NCBI GenBank assembly: GCA_951812335.1 | Contig: OX638293.1 | Location: forward strand, 1,596,731-1,660,730 | Reading direction: 5' to 3' | Length of the DNA: 64,000 nucleotides | DNA from: Rhodothermales bacterium | Lineage (GTDB): Bacteria > Bacteroidota > Rhodothermia > Rhodothermales > VXPQ01 | Part shown: positions 63,740-64,000 of the stretch, piece after piece | Layout of the letters: each line of letters starts with the position of its first letter | Numbering within the stretch: position 1 is the first letter of the stretch | The notes under the pieces: model-generated | The model's database searches: none | Told to the model about the DNA's origin: nothing | What the model saw: the letters and a program-made list of their open reading frames with translations, nothing else | Made by a program: the position numbers and the translations under genes

Positions 63740-63817
63740 GTGACCGAACTTACAGAAAGGCATATATCCCGTGGAATGGTTCGCCTGCGCAGAACGTTCG
63801 GATCACAAGCCGCATGA
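63740..63817 (+). CDS. Possible 25-residue small ORF
   Basis: GTG start with AGGAGG about 8 bp upstream, a rare strong Shine-Dalgarno site in this genome, then 25 codons to TGA. The peptide is basic and contains no recognised motif. It lies in the 264-bp gap between dprA and the RluA-family gene; nothing else was seen in that gap. Translation is unproven. Confidence 0.2.
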   Translation: MTELTERHISRGMVRLRRTFGSQAA

Positions 63818-63892
63818 GAAATCAAGGTATTTCCGCCAGCCTGTCCTTTGAGAAATTTTCAAGTCCATATTGTTAGCCGCTTATGAGTCGTT

Positions 63893-64000
63893 ATGTCCGA
63901 AGAACGGATCGAACAGATCGTAACGCTCCAGGTACCTGCCGGATATACGGAATCTCTCCGGATTGACCGGTACCTTGCCCGATTTCTGCCGAATGTTTCC
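63893..64000 (+). CDS. RluA-family pseudouridine synthase, N-terminal part
   Basis: 36 residues to the window edge. 'TLQVPAGYTESLRIDRYLARFLPNVS' matches the S4-like RNA-binding start (xRLDxxLAxxLP) of RluA/RluD-family rRNA pseudouridine synthases. The catalytic domain lies outside the window, so RluC, RluD and other branches cannot be told apart. Confidence 0.7.
   Translation, partial: MSEERIEQIVTLQVPAGYTESLRIDRYLARFLPNVS

Overview
The window looks like chromosome from a member of the Bacteroidota/Rhodothermota side of the FCB group (Rhodothermales/Balneolales-like). This is inferred from gene content, not from an rRNA gene. The pointers are an N-acyl-ornithine carbamoyltransferase in place of ordinary ArgF, a stand-alone GT5-type 'glycogen synthase' next to a DUF4270-like lipoprotein, a DUF4834-like small membrane protein, two Skp/OmpH paralogues behind BamA, a CarB without its C-terminal regulatory domain, and start codons that mostly lack a Shine-Dalgarno sequence. 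No phage, CRISPR array or complete transposase gene was seen. Almost everything is core metabolism and envelope biogenesis.

Layout. 1-7605 (minus): ROK sugar kinase (cut by the window edge), FtsB/DivIC-like protein, enolase, TPR protein, outer-membrane beta-barrel, lipoprotein, GT5-like protein. 7717-11271 (minus): a 1184-residue DUF4175-like coiled-coil membrane protein, divergent from glgC (11394-12659, plus). 12941-20074 (minus): pyrF, serS, an RmlD-like reductase, a small beta-barrel, and a translationally coupled TPR/exported-protein pair. 20232-29375 (plus): dxr, rseP, uppS, bamA, two skp-like genes, panB, surE. 29388-37056 (minus): a seven-gene arginine operon argG-C-D-F'-B-E'-H behind a promoter, a short Arg-rich ORF and a terminator. 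37455-38333 (minus): folD. 38648-42625 (plus): SAM-I riboswitch, metY, metX, asd. 42778-53489: tRNA-Gly, hotdog thioesterase, HGD-repeat protein, 3-methyladenine glycosylase, alaS, ECF sigma/anti-sigma/CpxP-like cassette, tRNA-Ser, DUF1080 protein, folK, a small membrane protein, TonB. 53683-59506 (plus): carA, carB, psd, pssA, purS. 59556-64000: ZIP-like membrane protein, rnhA, obgE, dprA and the start of an RluA-family pseudouridine synthase.

The most unusual feature is an interspersed family of about 254-bp elements. They have terminal inverted repeats (GGATACTCTGAT...) and a long internal hairpin. There are five near-complete copies and at least three solo-end fragments, all between genes; two copies abut stop codons and one ends 19 bp before the enolase start. 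They carry no protein and look like MITEs mobilised by a factor outside the window.

Other points of interest are a possible transcription attenuator in the arginine operon leader, an Ala at the residue that sets acetyl- versus succinyl-ornithine specificity in ArgF', and an extra segment of about 85 residues inside AlaRS.
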